In this document: one piece after another, positions 17,391 to 25,698 of the stretch
Layout of the letters: each line of letters opens with the position of its first letter
Numbering within the stretch: position 1 is the stretch's first letter
DNA from: Acholeplasmatales bacterium
Lineage (GTDB): Bacteria > Bacillota_I > Bacilli_A > Acholeplasmatales > Anaeroplasmataceae
DNA: 58,151 nt
NCBI GenBank assembly: GCA_017441525.1
Contig: JAFRXJ010000002.1
Coordinates: 1 to 58,151 of the forward strand
Reading direction: 5' to 3'
Translations under genes and position numbers: made by a program
The notes under the pieces: model-generated
What the model was told of the DNA's origin: nothing
What the model saw: the letters and a program-made list of their open reading frames with translations, nothing else
Databases searched by the model: none

Positions 17391-17861
17391 ATGGCAGCTT
17401 TAAATTTTGATGAATTTGATAAAAAAATATTACAATATTTACAAGAGGATTCATCAATTTCAAATATAGATTTATCTAAAAAAATTGGTCTTGCGCCATC
17501 TTCATGCTTATTAAGAGTAAAGAATTTAAAGGAACAAAAGGTTTTAAAACAATTTACTGCAGTAGTAGATGAAAAAATACTAGGCTTTGAAATTACATGT
17601 TTTGCCAAAGTATCTATGTCTCCATTAAATAGAGAAACATCTACTAAATTCATTGAAGAGGCTAAAAAGATTCCTGAAATCATTGAATGCTATACAATTA
17701 CTGGTGAAGCTGCATTCTTATTAAAGATTGTTGCTAAAAGCTTCCAATATTATAGAGATTTCGTATTCGATAAATTATTAGCTGTTCCTCATGTATCTAA
17801 TATTGACACTTCAATTGTAGTAGGTACTGAGAAGAAGACTAATGTTATCCCATTAGAATAA
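17391..17861 (+). CDS. Lrp/AsnC family transcriptional regulator
   Basis: A 156-residue regulator with an N-terminal winged helix-turn-helix (FDKKILQYLQEDSSISNIDL, about residues 7-55). A C-terminal RAM ligand-binding domain follows, with the ITGEAAFLLKI signature. The family senses amino acids and controls amino acid or peptide metabolism. The ATG at 17391 is preferred over an upstream TTG because GAGGGAAAG lies seven bases before it. It has its own promoter and terminator. The next genes encode two peptidases, a plausible but unproven target. Confidence 0.9.
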   Translation: MAALNFDEFDKKILQYLQEDSSISNIDLSKKIGLAPSSCLLRVKNLKEQKVLKQFTAVVDEKILGFEITCFAKVSMSPLNRETSTKFIEEAKKIPEIIECYTITGEAAFLLKIVAKSFQYYRDFVFDKLLAVPHVSNIDTSIVVGTEKKTNVIPLE

Positions 17862-17862
17862 A

Positions 17863-17886
17863 AATAGCCCTTTTGGGCTTTTTGTT
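17863..17886 (+). terminator. Terminator after the Lrp/AsnC gene
   Basis: AAATAGCCC - TTTT - GGGCTTTTT hairpin with a U-tract. The M24 peptidase gene begins about 20 bases further on. Confidence 0.8.
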
Positions 17887-17904
17887 ATTTTTAAGGAGTT
17901 TTAT

Positions 17905-19134
17905 ATGGATAAGAGTTTATTTATTAAAAATAGAAATAAGATATTTGATTTAATGGAAGATAATTCTTCATTCATTATCTTTTCTAAGAAATCAACAAAG
18001 GATGATATTTATAATATCAAATATAATGTTAATAGAAATTTTTATTATATTTCTGGAATATTAGAATATGGAGATATTATAGTATTATCTAAAAAGAATA
18101 ATAAAAAATCTGAAATAATATTCATTAAGCCTTATGATGAATTAGAAGCTAAATGGACTGGTGCTCCATTTTCTAAAGATGAAATAAATAAATTATCAGG
18201 TATTAAAGATATCAGATATGTAAATATGTTTAATAAAGATATTATGGATTTATTAAAAGATATAGATAATGTATATTTTGATATCAATACCGAAAATGAT
18301 GATATTAACCAAAATCAAGCATTTGTTGATAAGATATTAGATAAATATCCAAATATTAATATAGTAAATGGTAGAGAATTATTTGCTAAGGCAAGAACTA
18401 TAAAAGAACCTGAAGAAATAGAAGAAATTGAAAAAGCTATTGAAATAACTAATAAAGGTATTTTAAATATATTAGATCATATGAAAAGTATGTATGAATA
18501 TCAATTAGAATCATATTTCGATCAAGCTATTAAATATTATGGGGCAACAGGATATGCATTCCCAACTATTGCGGCAAGTGGTGTTAATGCGACATGTCTA
18601 CATTATACTGATAATAATTCAAAAGCTTTAGATGGAGATTTAATATTATTAGATTTAGGATGTAGTCTAAATATGTATTGTTCTGATATTACAAGAACTT
18701 TCCCAGTTAATGGTAAATTTAGTGATAGACAAAAAGAAATATATAATATTGTTTTAAATGGACAAAAGGTAGTATTTGATAATATTAAACCAGGAAGAAC
18801 TACCAAAGAATTAAATAATATTTTAATTAAATATTATGAAAAGGAATTAATTAAAATAGGATTAATTAAAGATCCATCAGAAGTAAAAAAATATTATTAT
18901 CATGGTGTAAGCCATCATATAGGACTTGATTGTCATGATTTATGTGAATATAAAGAATTAAAGCCAGGTTCAATTATATCTTGTGAACCAGGATTATATA
19001 TTCCCGAAGAAAGAATAGGAATTAGAATTGAAGATGATGTTTTAGTTACAGAAAATGGAGCTAGATGGTTAAGCCCACAAATAATTAAAACAGTTGATGA
19101 AATAGAAGAATATATTAGAAGGAATAAAAAATAA
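17905..19134 (+). CDS. M24 metallopeptidase, Xaa-Pro aminopeptidase type
   Basis: Dinuclear-metal aminopeptidase that releases N-terminal residues ahead of proline. In the 409-residue protein, an N-terminal creatinase-like domain (to about residue 165) precedes the pita-bread domain. Metal ligands are visible in order: Asp in LLDLGCSLN, Asp in CSDITRTF, His in GVSHHIGLDCHD, Glu in SCEPGLY and Glu in IRIEDDV. Its stop shares one base with the next start (TAATG), so it is coupled to the M29 aminopeptidase. AAGGAG precedes the ATG. Confidence 0.93.
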   Translation: MDKSLFIKNRNKIFDLMEDNSSFIIFSKKSTKDDIYNIKYNVNRNFYYISGILEYGDIIVLSKKNNKKSEIIFIKPYDELEAKWTGAPFSKDEINKLSGIKDIRYVNMFNKDIMDLLKDIDNVYFDINTENDDINQNQAFVDKILDKYPNINIVNGRELFAKARTIKEPEEIEEIEKAIEITNKGILNILDHMKSMYEYQLESYFDQAIKYYGATGYAFPTIAASGVNATCLHYTDNNSKALDGDLILLDLGCSLNMYCSDITRTFPVNGKFSDRQKEIYNIVLNGQKVVFDNIKPGRTTKELNNILIKYYEKELIKIGLIKDPSEVKKYYYHGVSHHIGLDCHDLCEYKELKPGSIISCEPGLYIPEERIGIRIEDDVLVTENGARWLSPQIIKTVDEIEEYIRRNKK

Positions 19135-20360
19135 TGAACAAGAAGATATTAAAGGATTATGCTAAATTAATAGTAGAAATTGGCGCGAATGTTCAAAAGG
19201 GACAAGATGTTGTTTTATATGCTAGAGTTAATGAAGCATATTTTGCTGAATATATTGTAGAAGCTTGTTATAAGATGAAGGCTAGAAGCGTAAGAGTTGA
19301 ATGGTCTGATGACAAAATAACAAGATTAAAATATAAATATGAATCATTAAAAACAATGACTTCAATTCCTGAATGGAATTTAAAGAAATGGGAACATGAT
19401 GTTAATACATTACCTGCAAAGATATATATTGTATCAGACGATCCTGATGCCTTAAAGGGAATAGATCCTGATAAATATACAAATGTTAAAATGAAAAATG
19501 GCCCTGTCATTATGAAATATAGAGAACAAATGGATAATAAATATCAATGGGTTATTGCAGGTATTCCAAGTGAAGCATGGGCTAAGAAGGTATTCCCTAA
19601 TGAATCTAAAAATAATGCAGTAAAGAAATTATGGGATGCAATATTAACAGCTACAAGAGCCTATGGAAATCCAATAGAAAATTGGAAGAACCATAATAAG
19701 GTATTAAAAGAGAAATGTGAATGGTTAAATAATTTAGGTATTGATGAATTATATTATAAAGCTAGTAATGGTACTGATTTTAGTATTAAGCTTAAAAAGG
19801 GTATGGTATTTGATGGGGGATCTGCAAATACTATATCTGGTGTAGTATATCAACCTAATATGCCAACAGAAGAATGTTTTACATCTCCTGATAAATATTC
19901 AGCAAATGGTGTAGTTATGGCAACAAAGCCACTTTCAGTTTATGGCAAGGTTGTTAATAATTTCGGATTTAGATTTAAAGATGGTAAAGTAATTGAAGTT
20001 ATTGCTAAAGAAAAAGAGCATAAAGAGGTATTAGAGCACTTGATATCAGTAGATGAAGGTGCAAAGAGATTAGGAGAGGTAGCTTTAGTACCATTTGATT
20101 CTCCAATTAATCAAACTAATATTTTATTTTATGAAACATTATATGATGAAAATGCATGTTGTCATCTAGCATTAGGTAGAGCTTTTAATGAATGTATTAA
20201 AGGCTTCGAGGAAATGACAGACGAAGAAATTAAGGCATTTGATTTAAATACATCAATTATTCATGTTGATTTTATGATTGGATCTAGCGATTTATCAATA
20301 AAAGCTAAGACATATGATGGAAAAATAGTTGATATATTTAAAAATGGTACATGGGCATGA
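19134..20360 (+). CDS. M29 family aminopeptidase (AmpS/PepS type)
   Basis: A 408-residue thermophilic-type aminopeptidase of family M29, which removes N-terminal residues from peptides using two metal ions. Family landmarks are the ECFTSPD segment (Glu ligand), LGEVALVPFDSPI, the FYETLYDENACCHLALG stretch (Glu/Asp/His ligands) and IHVDFMIGS near the end. Length matches the family. Together with the M24 enzyme it gives this operon a peptide-breakdown role. It overlaps the following DUF5662 gene. Confidence 0.93.
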   Translation: MNKKILKDYAKLIVEIGANVQKGQDVVLYARVNEAYFAEYIVEACYKMKARSVRVEWSDDKITRLKYKYESLKTMTSIPEWNLKKWEHDVNTLPAKIYIVSDDPDALKGIDPDKYTNVKMKNGPVIMKYREQMDNKYQWVIAGIPSEAWAKKVFPNESKNNAVKKLWDAILTATRAYGNPIENWKNHNKVLKEKCEWLNNLGIDELYYKASNGTDFSIKLKKGMVFDGGSANTISGVVYQPNMPTEECFTSPDKYSANGVVMATKPLSVYGKVVNNFGFRFKDGKVIEVIAKEKEHKEVLEHLISVDEGAKRLGEVALVPFDSPINQTNILFYETLYDENACCHLALGRAFNECIKGFEEMTDEEIKAFDLNTSIIHVDFMIGSSDLSIKAKTYDGKIVDIFKNGTWA

Positions 20361-20890
20361 TACATCCAATAAAACATTTTATGACAATAACAAAGCATAG
20401 ACATATGGTTATGTTATATTGCTTTAAATGTGGCCTATATAAACAAGGATTATTACATGATTTATCTAAATATGGCTTTACTGAATTTTGGAGTGGTGCT
20501 AAATATTATTCTGGTAAATATTCACCACATCATAATGAAAGAAAGGCTAAAGGCTATTCTTTAGCTTGGATGCATCATAAAGGAAGAAATAAGCATCATG
20601 TTGAATATTGGACTGATGTTAATATAGAAATCCATCAATATGAACCAGTATTAATGCCAGATAGATACATCGCTGAAAGCTTATGTGATAGAATCGCGGC
20701 ATCTAAGGTATATAATAAAAAGAATTTTACACCAGAAGATGTTAGAAATTATTTTAAAAAGGAAGGGCCTCAGCTTCCGCTTCATCCTGAGGTAAGATCT
20801 AAGTTTGAATTTTTATTAGATTATTATGTAGATAATGGTGAAAAAGCATTATTTAAATATATGAAAAAGAAAATGAGAAATAAAAAATGA
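20357..20890 (+). CDS. DUF5662 family protein (HD-like motifs)
   Basis: A 177-residue protein of the DUF5662 family, function not established. It is His-rich: HDLSKYGFTEFW, a WMHHKGRNKHHVEYW segment and CDRIAASKVY. The HD and HH-K pairs look like metal ligands of an HD-type helical hydrolase, but that is inference. The ATG at 20357 overlaps the TGA of the M29 gene in an ATGA pattern; an in-frame ATG six bases earlier is the alternative start. Function in peptide metabolism is suggested only by operon position. Confidence 0.75.
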   Translation: MIHPIKHFMTITKHRHMVMLYCFKCGLYKQGLLHDLSKYGFTEFWSGAKYYSGKYSPHHNERKAKGYSLAWMHHKGRNKHHVEYWTDVNIEIHQYEPVLMPDRYIAESLCDRIAASKVYNKKNFTPEDVRNYFKKEGPQLPLHPEVRSKFEFLLDYYVDNGEKALFKYMKKKMRNKK

Positions 20891-20937
20891 TACAAAATAG
20901 TCATTTTGTGATATAAATATATAGGATGGTGACAATT

Positions 20938-21201
20938 ATGGATATTATTAAAAAAGAATATAAAAATATATTATTAGTATTAGGCTATATCTTTGTTGCT
21001 GAATTGGTTTATGTATCATTAGCTGTGATTTTTTTACATGAATGGTATTTTGGACTAATTGCTGGAATAATAGTATTTTTAATTGGTGCTGTCATTGGTT
21101 TTTTCTATGTTAAATCTGAAAATGAAAAACATACTAAAGTAGAGGATAGCGAAAAAGTAATTGAAGAAGTTAAAGAAGAAACACAAGAAGAAGCAAAATA
21201 A
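20938..21201 (+). CDS. Small membrane protein with acidic C-terminal tail
   Basis: An 87-residue protein with two hydrophobic segments (about residues 11-33 and 40-60) and a highly charged, Glu/Lys-rich tail ending EEVKEETQEEAK. The ATG at 20938 is chosen because AGGATGGTG lies at proper distance; an ATG at 20926 would sit inside that site. It is 19 bases upstream of the ABC ATPase, which itself starts with an acidic stretch, so it may be an accessory subunit of that transporter. I do not recognise a family. Confidence 0.6.
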   Translation: MDIIKKEYKNILLVLGYIFVAELVYVSLAVIFLHEWYFGLIAGIIVFLIGAVIGFFYVKSENEKHTKVEDSEKVIEEVKEETQEEAK

Positions 21202-21220
21202 TTAAACGGGGAGATATGAA

Positions 21221-22216
21221 ATGGAAGAGAATAAGGATATCTCAGTCGAGCATGAAGAAAAACCTGTTGAAGTAACAGAAGCAAAGACTGAAACAACCGA
21301 ATGTGCCATAGAATTAAATAACATTTCTAAAGCATATGGTAATCATATGGTTTTAAAGAATGTATCTATGCATGTTAAAAAAGGAGACATTTATGGATTC
21401 GTTGGTCCAAATGGTTCCGGTAAAACAACAATTATTAGAATTATTACAGGATTAATTAAACCAACATCTGGAGATTTTAAAATTTTTGGTGTTCCATCAA
21501 CATCATTAAAAATTAATTCTGCAAGAAAGAGAACTAACGCAATTGTTGAAGCACCTTCAATTTATTTAGATTTAAATGCATATGAAAACATTAAAATGCA
21601 AGCTATTATTATGGAAGCTAATTTTGACGATGCTAAAATTGATGAGCTTTTAAAGATAGTTGGTTTAGGTGATGTAGATCGTAAGAAGAAGGCAGTTAAT
21701 TATTCACTAGGTATGCGTCAAAGATTAGGTATCGCAATGTGTTTAGTTAATTCACCAGAATTCTTAATTCTAGATGAACCTTTAAATGGATTAGATCCTG
21801 AAGGTATTGTAGGAATTAGAAATTTAATTCTAGATTTAAATAGAACAAAAGGAATTACATTCTTTATTTCATCACACATCCTAACAGAATTAAATCTAGT
21901 TGCTAATAGATTTGGTATTATTAAGAATGGTGAATTAATAAAAGAAATATCAAGAGATGAATTAGATAATTTAGGAACTAAGACAACTGAAATTAAAACA
22001 TCTGATAATGATAAAGCATTTGAAGTTTTATCAGTTAAATATAGTGATTATATAACTAAATCTAATGATGTTATCATTGTTGATGGTTCTATTAATATTA
22101 ATGATATTATGGCTGAATTAATAGCTAATTCTATATCAATTGTTGATATTAAGACTAAGGAAACCTCTATTGAGGAATATTATATTTCTACAGCAGGAGG
22201 TAATAACAATGCTTAG
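21221..22216 (+). CDS. ABC transporter ATP-binding protein (BcrA/CcmA type)
   Basis: A 331-residue ATPase subunit. An unusual acidic extension of about 28 residues precedes the ABC domain. Walker A is GPNGSGKTT at 62-70, the signature is YSLGMRQRLGIA near 163-174 (a variant of LSGGQ common in this subfamily), and Walker B is LILDEPLNGLDPEG. The C-terminal 100 residues resemble the DUF4162 tail of drug and bacitracin exporters. Its stop overlaps the permease start by eight bases. An export function is likely; the cargo is unknown. Confidence 0.92.
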   Translation: MEENKDISVEHEEKPVEVTEAKTETTECAIELNNISKAYGNHMVLKNVSMHVKKGDIYGFVGPNGSGKTTIIRIITGLIKPTSGDFKIFGVPSTSLKINSARKRTNAIVEAPSIYLDLNAYENIKMQAIIMEANFDDAKIDELLKIVGLGDVDRKKKAVNYSLGMRQRLGIAMCLVNSPEFLILDEPLNGLDPEGIVGIRNLILDLNRTKGITFFISSHILTELNLVANRFGIIKNGELIKEISRDELDNLGTKTTEIKTSDNDKAFEVLSVKYSDYITKSNDVIIVDGSININDIMAELIANSISIVDIKTKETSIEEYYISTAGGNNNA

Positions 22217-23099
22217 TTTATTAAGAGTAGATATGTATAGATTCTTAAAGAGTAAACAATTTTTAATTGCTTTAATAGCATCAGTTGCAGTTGCTATATT
22301 ATTGCCAATTATTTGTTTTTCTTTTGAAGAAATTGTAAAGAGTTTAGTTGGAGCATCAGCTGATGAGCCTGCTAGTGGTAGTTCATTTTTAGCAAAAGAT
22401 TTTGCATTTATTAATTTTGGATTCTATTTTCCTATTTATATATCAGGACAATTCTTGATGTATATGTATAATTTTGAATTCATATTAGTTGTAATTTTAT
22501 TTTCAATTGCAATTACAAGAGATTTCGCATTTGGAACAATTAGAAACAAAATTATAACAGGCAAGTCTAGAACAGAGATTTATTTATCATTATTCATTAC
22601 ATTATATGTATTTATGGTAGGTATCGCACTTGTAAGTTCATTAACAGGCTTTGCTGTAGCATGTATGTTCTTTAAGTTTGCTGCTGAAGGAGAAGAATTG
22701 ATAGGATATGTTGGTAATTTCTGTTTATCAATGGTATTCATGTTCTTATCATATTTCTTCATTTGTTCATTTATGTGTTTCTTTGCAGTAGGTCTAACAA
22801 AGACACCACTTTCTATAATATTTACATTATTATTAGCATTCTTAGGATATTTAATTGGAAGTTTATCACCTGCTATTATTTCATTATTACAGGTGTTTGC
22901 TGGTGAAAATGATGTACAAATATATATAGATTTAATAACTTTCTTAAATGTTATGAATGTATTTGGTGAAACAGCCGCAATGAATTTCACAGGCTTTAAG
23001 ATTTATGAAATCATAGGATATACATTATGGCCAATATCATTTGGTGCATTATTTACAGGCTTTGGTATTTTAATATTTAATAAGCGTAACTTAAAATAA
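22209..23099 (+). CDS. ABC-2 type transporter permease
   Basis: A 296-residue permease with about six transmembrane helices and an N-terminal cytosolic RVDMYRFLKSKQF stretch typical of ABC-2 permeases. The start at 22209 has AGGAGG at 22195-22200. A longer open frame beginning at 22140 would overlap the ATPase gene deeply and has no binding site. It pairs with the preceding ATPase as a two-gene exporter. Confidence 0.88.
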   Translation: MLSLLRVDMYRFLKSKQFLIALIASVAVAILLPIICFSFEEIVKSLVGASADEPASGSSFLAKDFAFINFGFYFPIYISGQFLMYMYNFEFILVVILFSIAITRDFAFGTIRNKIITGKSRTEIYLSLFITLYVFMVGIALVSSLTGFAVACMFFKFAAEGEELIGYVGNFCLSMVFMFLSYFFICSFMCFFAVGLTKTPLSIIFTLLLAFLGYLIGSLSPAIISLLQVFAGENDVQIYIDLITFLNVMNVFGETAAMNFTGFKIYEIIGYTLWPISFGALFTGFGILIFNKRNLK

Positions 23100-23109
23100 T
23101 CGTTGGTGG

Positions 23110-23138
23110 TTGAAAAATAATTATACATATTATATAAT
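23110..23138 (+). promoter_or_regulatory. Promoter of the serS T-box leader
   Basis: TTGAAA (23110-23115), 17-base spacer, TATAAT (23133-23138). It lies just after the permease gene and fires into the T-box. Confidence 0.75.
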
Positions 23139-23144
23139 ATGTCT

Positions 23145-23340
23145 TGTATTCCAAATGAGAGGAATAAGTAATATAATTAAGCATTTAAGAGAGCTGTAGG
23201 TTGGTGTAATACAGTATGATGATTATATGAAATCTATCCTTGATGGATAATTTAATTAAAAGTGCCTGCGTTGCAGGAATTAAGGTGGCACCACGGTAAT
23301 TCGTCCTTAAAGATTTAATTCTTTTAAGGACTTTTTTTAT
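23145..23340 (+). promoter_or_regulatory. T-box riboswitch controlling serS
   Basis: A tRNA-sensing leader. It contains the stem I landmarks (GAGAGCTG then GGTTGGTG near 23189-23206) and stem III CCTGC-GTT-GCAGG (23265-23277). The T-box AAGGTGGCACCACGG is at 23282-23296. A terminator stem GTCCTTAA / TTAAGGAC at 23303-23331 runs into seven Ts. A candidate specifier TCT (Ser) followed by A is at 23233-23235. Uncharged tRNA-Ser should pair with the specifier and the TGGCACC bulge to stabilise the antiterminator and turn on serS. Confidence 0.93.
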
Positions 23341-23354
23341 AGGAGGAATTAATT

Positions 23355-24641
23355 ATGCTAGATATTAAATTTGTAAGAGAAAATCCTGAAATTGTAAAAG
23401 AAAATATTAAAAAGAAATTTCAAGATCAAAAGCTTCCATTAGTAGATGAGGTTATTGATATTGATAAAAAGATTAGAGCTTTAAAACAAGAAGCTGAATC
23501 ATTAAGATTCCAAAGAAATGATTTGTCTAAACAAATCGGAGCTTTAATGAGAGAAAAGAAGATTGATGAAGCTAATAAGATTAAAGAGATTGTTGCTAAA
23601 AACAACGAAAGAATTGCAGCAATCGAACCTGAGCTTGACCAATTAGCTGAAGAATTAAATAAGAGAATGATGGTTATTCCTAATATTATTGATAAATCAG
23701 TACCAGTTGGTAAAGATGATTCAGAAAATGTTGAAAACCAAAAATATGGAGATCCAGTAGTACCTGCATATGAGATTCCATATCATTCAGATATTATGGC
23801 AAGATTTGATGGCCTTGATAAGGAAGCATCAGGTAGAACATCTGGTAATGGTTTCTATTATTTATGTGGACCTATTGCTAGATTACACTCAGCAATGTTA
23901 TCTTACGCAAGAGATTTTATGATTAATAAAGGATTTACATATTGTATTCCTCCATTTATGATTAGATCAGATGTTGTTAATGGAGTTATGTCTTTTGCTG
24001 AAATGGAAAATATGATGTATAAGATTGAAGGTGAAGACCTATACTTAATTGGTACTTCAGAGCACTCAATGATTGGTAGATTTAAAGGACAAATTGTTAA
24101 AGAAGAACAACTTCCAATCGCTCTAACTTCATATTCACCATGCTTCAGAAAAGAAGTAGGTGCTCATGGCATTGAAGAGCGTGGAGTATATAGAGTACAT
24201 CAATTTGAAAAACAAGAAATGATTGTTATTTGTAAGCCTGAAGAATCTATGGATTGGTATAATAAGATGTGGTCTTATTCAGTTGAATTCTTTAGATCAT
24301 TAGACGTTCCTGTAAGAACATTAGAGTGCTGTAGTGGTGATTTAGCTGACTTAAAGGTTAAATCATGTGATGTTGAAGCATGGAGCCCAAGACAAAAGAA
24401 ATATTTCGAAGTTGGTTCATGTTCAACACTTGGCGATGCTCAAGCAAGAAGATTAGGTATTAGAACTAAAAATGAAAATGGTACATATTTAGTTCATACA
24501 CTAAACAATACAGTAGTTGCATCCCCAAGAGGATTAATTGCAGTAATTGAAAATAATTATAATGAAGATGGATCTATTAATGTTCCAAAGGCATTACAAC
24601 CTTACATGGGTGGAGAAACAATTTTAAAGCCTATAAAGTAA
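23355..24641 (+). CDS. serS: Seryl-tRNA synthetase
   Basis: Class II synthetase that charges tRNA-Ser. The 428-residue protein begins MLDIKFVRENPEIVKENI. A long coiled-coil arm spans about residues 30-100, and motif 2 lies in SPCFRKEVGAHG. The C-terminal motif 3 segment contains LNNTVVASPRGLIAVIENN. Length is normal. AGGAGG precedes the ATG and the T-box upstream places it under control of tRNA-Ser charging. Confidence 0.98.
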   Translation: MLDIKFVRENPEIVKENIKKKFQDQKLPLVDEVIDIDKKIRALKQEAESLRFQRNDLSKQIGALMREKKIDEANKIKEIVAKNNERIAAIEPELDQLAEELNKRMMVIPNIIDKSVPVGKDDSENVENQKYGDPVVPAYEIPYHSDIMARFDGLDKEASGRTSGNGFYYLCGPIARLHSAMLSYARDFMINKGFTYCIPPFMIRSDVVNGVMSFAEMENMMYKIEGEDLYLIGTSEHSMIGRFKGQIVKEEQLPIALTSYSPCFRKEVGAHGIEERGVYRVHQFEKQEMIVICKPEESMDWYNKMWSYSVEFFRSLDVPVRTLECCSGDLADLKVKSCDVEAWSPRQKKYFEVGSCSTLGDAQARRLGIRTKNENGTYLVHTLNNTVVASPRGLIAVIENNYNEDGSINVPKALQPYMGGETILKPIK

Positions 24642-24657
24642 TTATCGGGGTGATATA

Positions 24658-24852
24658 GTGGCAATAAAGGTAGAAAGTGAAGGACCAAACAAACCTAAAT
24701 TTAGAATTAAATGTGAATACTGTATGACACAGTTTACATATCAACAAGAAGATATTGGTTTTAGATTATGGTATCCACATGGATTTGTATATTGTCCAAA
24801 ATGTCAAAAGCCTTTAAGACATAATCCTGAAAAATATATAATTAAAGAATAA
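24658..24852 (+). CDS. Small zinc-ribbon protein
   Basis: A 64-residue protein starting at GTG with CGGGGTGAT as ribosome binding site. Two Cys pairs (CEYC near residue 19 and CPKC near 46) form a predicted treble-clef or zinc-ribbon. Function is unknown. It follows serS by 16 bases and should be co-transcribed, hence under the same T-box. It is followed directly by a terminator. Confidence 0.7.
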   Translation: MAIKVESEGPNKPKFRIKCEYCMTQFTYQQEDIGFRLWYPHGFVYCPKCQKPLRHNPEKYIIKE

Positions 24853-24856
24853 AAAT

Positions 24857-24892
24857 AGCCCTTAAGCATATTATTTGCCTAAGGGCTTTTAA
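24857..24892 (+). terminator. Terminator of the serS operon
   Basis: AGCCCTTA (24857-24864) and TAAGGGCT (24880-24887) make an eight-pair stem with a 15-base loop, followed by TTTAATT. Confidence 0.75.
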
Positions 24893-25080
24893 TTATAAAA
24901 AAAGTCCCGTTTCTTACGGGAGGGAGAAAAAAACTTTTTGTCAAAAATAGGAACAAAATATAAAGGGTTTAGTATATAAAAGTTTTGGCTTTAATAATCT
25001 ATAAATTATAACAGGGGGGGAGAGTATGATTATAGATTATATAATTTTGTCCCTATTTATTTTTGACACTTATATTTTAA
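24893..25080. other. Gene-free region with nested inverted repeats, possible structured RNA
   Basis: The 360 bases from 24853 to 25212 hold no credible gene. A CCCGT-TTCTT-ACGGG hairpin (24905-24919) sits inside flanking AAAAAGT / ACTTTTT arms (to about 24939). A wider imperfect inverted repeat pairs TGTCAAAAATA...GGAACAAAAT (about 24939-24959) with ATTTTGTCCC...TATTTTTGACA (about 25044-25068). Inside that, AATCTATAA pairs with TTATAGATT, leaving a loop with a run of seven Gs (about 25014-25020). This may be a small RNA, or a miniature repeat element. The strand is not known. Confidence 0.4.
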
Positions 25081-25172
25081 ACAAAAGAATTGTGAGAATA
25101 ATATGAAAATAATTGCAAAATATGTGATTTTTAACCATTTACTTAAATTTTAGTTAAAAATTAGCCTAATTA

Positions 25173-25178
25173 TATAAT
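25173..25178 (+). promoter_or_regulatory. Candidate -10 box for the 25213 operon
   Basis: TATAAT 35 bases before the ATG, with only a weak -35 (TTAGTT, about 25150-25155) at 17 bases. GGGAGG follows as the ribosome binding site. Confidence 0.45.
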
Positions 25179-25212
25179 ATAATAATTAGTAGATAGTATA
25201 TGGGAGGACTCT

Positions 25213-25698
25213 ATGAACACAAAAAAATATTGTTTTGCAGTATTAAAGAAAATGGATTTAAATTCATTATATGAAGGAAGCCAAGCTACATTAAAGGCAC
25301 TAGATGATAATTTAGTTAGTATTATAAATACTGAAGCACCTATCACAATGAATTTAGTAAAGGCTAGATTAAGAGAAGCTTTTAATATTGGAAAGATTAG
25401 TCAAAAAGCCTTAGATATTATTGAAGAAGAAATAAAGAAATTAGGCTTTAAAAAGACTGATAATTTTTATGATACAGTTTATTGGCCAGCATCAGGTGTA
25501 TTTAATATAGATTATTTAAGAGATGGATATGAAAGACAAATATATGATGTTCCATTCCAAGAGATGAAAAATCTTACTGATACTCTAAATTTAAGAGGAG
25601 AAGAATTATATAGAGAAATTTTAAAAAATTTTGGTTTCGAGGTTTTAACTAAAAAGGCAGAAGATTATTTAAAATTTATAGAAAAGAAGTGTAAGTAG
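25213..25698 (+). CDS. Hypothetical protein with DUF3320-like fold
   Basis: A 161-residue protein. The segment INTEAPITMNLVKARLREAF and the next 40 residues resemble DUF3320, a domain normally found at the C-terminus of very large helicase-like proteins (pattern I..EAPIH...R...A). Here it stands alone. No signal peptide or membrane helix is seen. Its TAG stop shares one base with the GTG start of the GH105-like lipoprotein gene, so the two are coupled even though their cell compartments differ. Function is unknown. Confidence 0.6.
   Translation: MNTKKYCFAVLKKMDLNSLYEGSQATLKALDDNLVSIINTEAPITMNLVKARLREAFNIGKISQKALDIIEEEIKKLGFKKTDNFYDTVYWPASGVFNIDYLRDGYERQIYDVPFQEMKNLTDTLNLRGEELYREILKNFGFEVLTKKAEDYLKFIEKKCK

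Noticed and set aside
15684..20890. UGA read as Trp (mycoplasma code)
   Set aside because: TGA is a true stop of the LRAT-like gene, the M29 gene and the DUF5662 gene, and Trp residues are coded by TGG.
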